NCBI GenBank assembly: GCA_012511085.1
Contig: JAAZGU010000027.1
Span: 1-9,492 of the forward strand
Reading direction: 5' to 3'
DNA: 9,492 nucleotides
Source of the DNA: Erysipelothrix sp.
GTDB lineage: Bacteria; Bacillota_I; Bacilli_A; Erysipelotrichales; Erysipelotrichaceae
Position 1 is the stretch's first letter. Each line of letters starts with the position of its first letter. The translations under genes were made by a program, and so were the position numbers. The notes under the pieces were generated by a model. The model did no database searches. It had not been told where the DNA came from and saw only the letters and a program-made list of their open reading frames with translations. Below are positions 5,583 through 9,492 of this stretch, one piece after another.

Positions 5583-5611
5583 AACCTCTATCGTGTCGAT
5601 AGGGGTTTTTT
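5583..5611 (+). terminator. Intrinsic terminator after rpsR
   Basis: A 9-bp stem CCTCTATCG/CGATAGGGG (one U-G pair) has a TGT loop, is flanked by A and T residues and ends in a run of six T (5606-5611). It lies 7 nt behind the rpsR stop and only 12 nt before the yybS start. It therefore divides the ribosomal genes from the yybS-dnaB group. Confidence 0.88.
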
Positions 5612-5623
5612 AAAAGAGGATGT

Positions 5624-6538
5624 ATGAAACGAGAAACTAAAAAAATAACGCAAGGTGCCATGATTGTGGCGATGTTGGGCATCTTGTTTGTCATTGATCG
5701 CCAAAGTGCCGGGCTTTTTGATTACATGATGGCGTGGATTATTCCACTGCCTTTTGTGGTTTATGGCGCATTGTATGGCTTAAAAGATACGCTTGTCCCT
5801 TATGTGGCCAGTATCTTTTTGTCTATCATCTTAGCGACCCCGGTGCTGGTGATTTACACCATCATGTATGGCAGCATTGGATTGATATATGGTTATGGTG
5901 TTTCAAAAAGATGGCAAGGCCGCCACTTGTTTTTTAGTACGATTGTAGGGTCAACCATCGTCTTTTTTATTACGATGTTGTTGTTTGCTTCTTTTTTTGG
6001 GTTTAGTGTTGTTGAAGATATCGAATTAATTAAAGAAATATTGGATACCTTACCGTTGCCCGATCAATTGGATATTCAACAATTCATTACCATGACCTTA
6101 ATCATTACCTACACAACCTATGTTATTATGGAAGCGTATTTTTTACACATGCTCTCAAAGATTGTGTTGTCACGCTTTAAGGTCGCTTTGACACCATCCA
6201 AGCCCATCACCAGCGTACGGATTTCAAAACCATTCGGTTGGCTCATGTTAGCGGGTTTATTTATTTATCCAAGCGCCAAGTTATTGCATGCCAGTGACAT
6301 GGTTTTAACCATAACCTTTGCGATCTATTGTTGGATTATCGTTTTGTTGCTCTATCAAGCCTTTGTTTTTGTTATAATAGTACAAAGAAGGTTCAAACTA
6401 AAGTTTTTAGTTGCTAGTATCATTGTGGGGTTGTTGTTAGCACCAACCCTTTTGGTTGATATATTAACGATTATTGGCTTATTGGATATTTTGACTAATA
6501 TCCGGATGCGCGTTATCGGGGTGAGAGACCATGCATGA
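5624..6538 (+). CDS. yybS: YybS-family (DUF2232) polytopic membrane protein
   Basis: Integral membrane protein of unknown biochemical function. It has 304 residues with about eight hydrophobic helices (roughly 12-28, 35-52, 54-78, 80-94, 104-126, 153-176, 207-222, 225-256, 262-292; some may pair) and a charged N terminus MKRETKKITQ. The family lies beside gdpP in many Bacillota and its fold class resembles small membrane substrate-binding proteins. ATG 5624 is preceded by AGAGG (5615-5619). The last 8 nt overlap the gdpP start (ATGCATGA), so translation is probably coupled. That arrangement suggests a shared function with GdpP at the membrane, but the substrate or signal is not known. No promoter is obvious in the short gap after the rpsR terminator. 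Confidence 0.85.
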   Translation: MKRETKKITQGAMIVAMLGILFVIDRQSAGLFDYMMAWIIPLPFVVYGALYGLKDTLVPYVASIFLSIILATPVLVIYTIMYGSIGLIYGYGVSKRWQGRHLFFSTIVGSTIVFFITMLLFASFFGFSVVEDIELIKEILDTLPLPDQLDIQQFITMTLIITYTTYVIMEAYFLHMLSKIVLSRFKVALTPSKPITSVRISKPFGWLMLAGLFIYPSAKLLHASDMVLTITFAIYCWIIVLLLYQAFVFVIIVQRRFKLKFLVASIIVGLLLAPTLLVDILTIIGLLDILTNIRMRVIGVRDHA

Positions 6539-8489
6539 ACAATTTGAAAAAATAAAAATACAAATCATTACAATTATGGTTGTCCAAGTGGGAATTGTTG
6601 TCGGGTTGCTGTTGTTTAGTTACCCCTTTGTTGTTTTCGCACTGCTTTTATTTTTTGTTGTTAATATCTTAATCATCAGTTACTTGTTGTATCAATACCA
6701 ATTGGATTTGCGCCAACGTGTGATTGACATCACGCGCCTCTTAGGTAAAGAAGCCAAGGATGCTTTAATTATAGGTGGCATCGGGATTATTACTTACGAT
6801 GAAAATTACATTGTGACCTGGGCCAATGAACTGCTTGAAAATGAAGGCGTGCATATTATTGGCGAGCGGATTACAAGCTTAAGCCCCTTGATGAATGAGT
6901 TGTTGTTGGGGGAGCGTGAAAGTGTTGAGTTGGACATCAACAAAAAAACATTTCAGATCAAGCGCAAAGACAACGCTTCCTTGCTTTATGTCTTTGATGT
7001 CAGTGACATGGTGCAACTGCAACGAAAATATGATCAGGAACAAGTGGTGATTGGCTACATTCATTTTGATAACTATGAAGAAACCACGCAATACGAAGAG
7101 GAACAAACTATTGCCCACATCGATAGTAAATTGCGGCAACCGGTTGTTGAGTGGGCGAAAAACCACGGGATGTTTGTGCGCCGCATTAAATCCGATCGCT
7201 ATTCCATCGTTTTAAATGAAGACATCTATCAAGCGCTTATCAAAGAGAAATTTAGTATCTTGGATTATATTCGTGAGACATCGCATCAGTTGGATGTGAA
7301 TATCACATTATCGATGGCGTTTGCGAAAGGGGTTAGCGATTTCATCTTGCTTGATGAAATGGCCAACAACGCCCTTGAACTTGCACAGAGTCGCGGTGGT
7401 GACCAAGTGGCGATGAACCAATACAATAAAGAAATTACCTATTTTGGTGGCAGTTCACAGGCACAAGAAAAACGCTCCAAGGTCAGCGTGCGCGTCATGG
7501 CACATGGGCTGCGGGAACTGATTATTCAATGCGCTTCGATTATTGTTGTCGTGCACAAGGAAATGGACTTTGACTGCATGGGTTCGGCATTGGCCATTAG
7601 TCGTATCGGTAATGCGCTATCCAAACCGGTTTCCATCATTTCAAAAAGTGGGGGTGTGGAAGCCAAGCTTAATAAGGCGATGACCCTTTATCAAGAGCAC
7701 TTGGAAGCCCGTCATGATTTTGTCAGTGAAAGTGAGGCACTGGAACTTTACAGTGACGACACTTTAGTTGTGGTCTTGGATCACCACAAAAAAGAACAAA
7801 GTAACGGCGCGTCACTTTTGGATATAGCGAAGAAGATTGTCGTGATTGATCATCATCGCCGTCAAAAGGATTTTGACTTTAAACCGATGATGGTGTACAT
7901 TGAATCATCCTCATCTTCAGTGGTGGAACTAATCACGGAAATGATTCCGTATTTCTCATTACCGCTTGATATCTCCCCAATTGAAGCAACCATCATGTTT
8001 ACCGGTATCTTAGTGGATACCAACCGTTTTAGAAACCGCACGGGCGTGCGGACCTTCGAGGTTGCCTCGATGCTGAAAGCATACGGAGCTGATCCGATTG
8101 AAAGCGACATGTTGTTGAAGGATGAGATCAGTGAATTTGAACTAAAAACAAAAATACTGAGCAAGGCCCAGTATTTAGACCATGGTATCGTGCTTGTGCC
8201 TTATGATGAAAACAAGATGATATCGCGCACCGTGATGTCACAAGTAGCGGATACGCTACTCAATGTTAAGGATGTGGAAGCCACCTTCGTGTGTGCGAAC
8301 ACTGAGCAAAACATAACCGCCATTTCGGCACGTTCCAAGGGTAAAGTAAATGTGCAGGTCATCATGGAAGCCATGCAGGGCGGGGGCCACTTCAGTGCCG
8401 CAGCCACACAAAAAGAAGACAGCAGTGTCGCAGAAATGGTTGAGCAACTCTTAGTTGTGATTGATGAATATTTTGAGCAAAAGGAGTGA
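6531..8489 (+). CDS. gdpP: Cyclic-di-AMP phosphodiesterase GdpP (YybT family)
   Basis: Membrane-bound enzyme that hydrolyses c-di-AMP to linear pApA, and so affects potassium, osmotic and cell-wall homeostasis. It has 652 residues, the usual length. Order: two membrane helices (about 11-29 and 32-55), a PAS-like domain (about 75-160), a degenerate GGDEF domain (about 170-300) in which the signature reads SDRY (221-224), then DHH (about 330-500) and DHHA1 (about 550-650). Metal-site residues visible: H342, D346 and D348 (HKEMDFD), D417, the DHH motif 440-442 followed by RR, and D496 (GILVDTNRF). DHHA1 carries GGGHFSAAATQ (617-627). The first aspartate motif reads DHH (417-419) where relatives usually have DTH. 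It overlaps yybS by 8 nt and its stop lies 2 nt before rplI. A GGTGAGAG-type ribosome binding site precedes the start. Confidence 0.95.
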   Translation: MHEQFEKIKIQIITIMVVQVGIVVGLLLFSYPFVVFALLLFFVVNILIISYLLYQYQLDLRQRVIDITRLLGKEAKDALIIGGIGIITYDENYIVTWANELLENEGVHIIGERITSLSPLMNELLLGERESVELDINKKTFQIKRKDNASLLYVFDVSDMVQLQRKYDQEQVVIGYIHFDNYEETTQYEEEQTIAHIDSKLRQPVVEWAKNHGMFVRRIKSDRYSIVLNEDIYQALIKEKFSILDYIRETSHQLDVNITLSMAFAKGVSDFILLDEMANNALELAQSRGGDQVAMNQYNKEITYFGGSSQAQEKRSKVSVRVMAHGLRELIIQCASIIVVVHKEMDFDCMGSALAISRIGNALSKPVSIISKSGGVEAKLNKAMTLYQEHLEARHDFVSESEALELYSDDTLVVVLDHHKKEQSNGASLLDIAKKIVVIDHHRRQKDFDFKPMMVYIESSSSSVVELITEMIPYFSLPLDISPIEATIMFTGILVDTNRFRNRTGVRTFEVASMLKAYGADPIESDMLLKDEISEFELKTKILSKAQYLDHGIVLVPYDENKMISRTVMSQVADTLLNVKDVEATFVCANTEQNITAISARSKGKVNVQVIMEAMQGGGHFSAAATQKEDSSVAEMVEQLLVVIDEYFEQKE

Positions 8490-8491
8490 CT

Positions 8492-8938
8492 ATGAAAGTA
8501 ATTTTATTAAAAGATGTGAAAAAAGTTGGGAAAGCCAATGAAATAGTAGAAGTATCGGATGGCTACGCACGGAACTTTTTGTTTCGCCGGAATTTAGCGG
8601 TGCCAGTAACCGAACAAAGTTTGGGTATTTTAAAGCAGCAAGAAAAAGATGCGGCGACCCATCAAGCTAAAATCAAAGCCGAAGCTGAAGCAACGAAGGT
8701 GAAAATGGAAACCATCGAGTTAACTTTTAAACTGAACGTTGGTGAGAATCAAAAAGTATTTGGTAGTGTTTCCACCAAGCAAATCAGCGATGCGCTTTTA
8801 AAACAACATGATATAAAAGTGGATAAACGAAAAATCAAGAGTGACCCTTTGGTTGAACTTGGTGTATATCAAGTGGATGTGGAGTTGCACAAAGCAGTGC
8901 ATGCGAAATTAAACGTACAAATTAAAGCACAGGAGTAA
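8492..8938 (+). CDS. rplI: 50S ribosomal protein L9
   Basis: Two-domain 50S protein bound to 23S rRNA near the L1 stalk, important for reading-frame fidelity. It has 148 residues, the family norm. The N-terminal rRNA-binding domain MKVILLKDVKKVGKANEIVEVSDGYARNFL is followed by the long connecting helix (about 42-75, rich in Lys, Glu and Ala) and a C-terminal domain with VFGSVSTKQISDAL. ATG 8492 has AAGGAG (8481-8486) 5 nt upstream, inside the gdpP end. An in-frame GTG at 8486 overlaps that site and is less likely. It lies 2 nt after gdpP and 3 nt before dnaB. Confidence 0.95.
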   Translation: MKVILLKDVKKVGKANEIVEVSDGYARNFLFRRNLAVPVTEQSLGILKQQEKDAATHQAKIKAEAEATKVKMETIELTFKLNVGENQKVFGSVSTKQISDALLKQHDIKVDKRKIKSDPLVELGVYQVDVELHKAVHAKLNVQIKAQE

Positions 8939-8941
8939 AGC

Positions 8942-9492
8942 ATGAGTAGACAATTACCCCATAGCGTGGATGCGGAAAAGGCCCTCTTAGGTGCTGCGAT
9001 GATGTATCCATTTGCGATTAAAAATGCAAATGAATTAGGTTTACAAAGCGGTGATTTTTTCATGGAAGCGCATCAGCATATCTTTGATGCGATGCTTGAA
9101 ATCAGTGAAGCTGGTAAGTTGATCGATGTCACGGCCCTCATCAGTGCCTTGGAAGATAAAAAGACCCTCAACATGAGCGGTGGCGTTGATTACATTATGG
9201 AGCTGGTGGATCATTCCATCTCATCTGCCAATGTGAAGTATTATGTGGAAATCATTCAAGATAAATCCTACATGCGTAACTTAATTTTTACGGCGCAACG
9301 CATCGCTGAACAAGGGTTTTTAAGTGAACACAACATTGATGACATCATGGATGAAGCAGAAAAACAAATTTTACACGTGACGCGCACGCGGCGTTCAAGT
9401 GACTTTAAGGACACGCGTGAAGTTGTGCATGATGTCATTGAAAATATATCCAAGATGAGCGAACAAAAAAGCAACATCACCGGACTTAAAAC
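8942..9492 (+). CDS. dnaB: Replicative DNA helicase DnaB, N-terminal part, cut by window edge
   Basis: Hexameric 5'-3' helicase that unwinds DNA at the replication fork and recruits primase (named DnaC in Bacillus subtilis). 183 codons are visible. The N-terminal domain shows the family opening QLPHSVDAEKALLGAAM (4-20), then DFFMEAHQHIFDAM, GGVDYIMELVD and the helix VKYYVEIIQDKSYMRNLI. The linker helix follows (about 126-170). The visible sequence stops at NITGLK, which matches the start of the conserved GIPTGF stretch, just before the RecA-like ATPase domain. AGGAG (8931-8935) overlaps the rplI stop with a 6-nt spacer to ATG. No intein is visible in the part present. Confidence 0.95.
   Translation, partial: MSRQLPHSVDAEKALLGAAMMYPFAIKNANELGLQSGDFFMEAHQHIFDAMLEISEAGKLIDVTALISALEDKKTLNMSGGVDYIMELVDHSISSANVKYYVEIIQDKSYMRNLIFTAQRIAEQGFLSEHNIDDIMDEAEKQILHVTRTRRSSDFKDTREVVHDVIENISKMSEQKSNITGLK

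Noticed and set aside
6370..6378. TGTTATAAT inside yybS as an internal gdpP promoter
   Set aside because: It is an extended -10 match without a usable -35, in AT-rich membrane-helix coding sequence. Chance is the simpler explanation.
8486..8491. GTG start of rplI two codons upstream
   Set aside because: It overlaps the AAGGAG ribosome binding site, which is well spaced for ATG 8492. L9 proteins start MKVILL.
1..9492. Mycoplasma-type genetic code, mobile elements, CRISPR array, tRNA or rRNA genes
   Set aside because: TGA acts as a normal stop and the reading frames are intact. No transposase, terminal repeats, repeat-spacer pattern or RNA-gene signature was found by eye on either strand.

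Overview
This is a chromosomal segment of a low-to-moderate-GC Gram-positive bacterium (Bacillota or a close relative). The right-hand gene order rpsF-ssb-rpsR-yybS-gdpP-rplI-dnaB is the arrangement known from Bacilli. TGA is a stop codon (it ends yybS and gdpP) and the tryptophans I read are TGG, so the genetic code is standard and not that of Mycoplasma. The compact genes, the very small cobalamin adenosyltransferase and the class II ribonucleotide reductase would suit a fermentative Erysipelotrichia/Haloplasma/Izemoplasma-like lineage. That placement is inference only.

Left half (1-3640, all minus strand): a vitamin B12 acquisition-and-use module. Read in its own direction it begins with a good sigma-A-type promoter, then a cobalamin riboswitch with a canonical B12 box. 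Two tandem hairpin-plus-T-run terminators follow. The genes are a membrane-anchored DUF4430 (transcobalamin-like) protein, an ECF-transporter S component with cobalamin-type motifs, a small diverged PduO-type cob(I)alamin adenosyltransferase, and the adenosylcobalamin-dependent ribonucleotide reductase NrdJ, which runs off the left edge. The first three genes are separated by 2 nt or overlap by 17 nt. NrdJ follows after 52 nt, which contain a possible second promoter. The proposed flow is: catch cobalamin outside the cell, import it, adenosylate it, and use it to make deoxyribonucleotides.

Middle (3641-4583): a divergent control region, then ispD (MEP-pathway cytidylyltransferase) with a weak terminator. 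After this come a strong rpsF promoter and an S6:S18-type leader hairpin that can pair with the rpsF Shine-Dalgarno sequence.

Right half (4584-9492, plus strand): rpsF-ssb-rpsR, closed by an intrinsic terminator. Next is a tightly packed yybS-gdpP-rplI-dnaB cluster in which neighbouring genes overlap or lie 2-3 nt apart. It combines ribosomal proteins, single-strand DNA binding, the replicative helicase (cut at the right edge) and the c-di-AMP phosphodiesterase GdpP. No mobile elements, tRNAs, rRNAs or CRISPR arrays were seen. The most interesting part is the B12 module and its control region.
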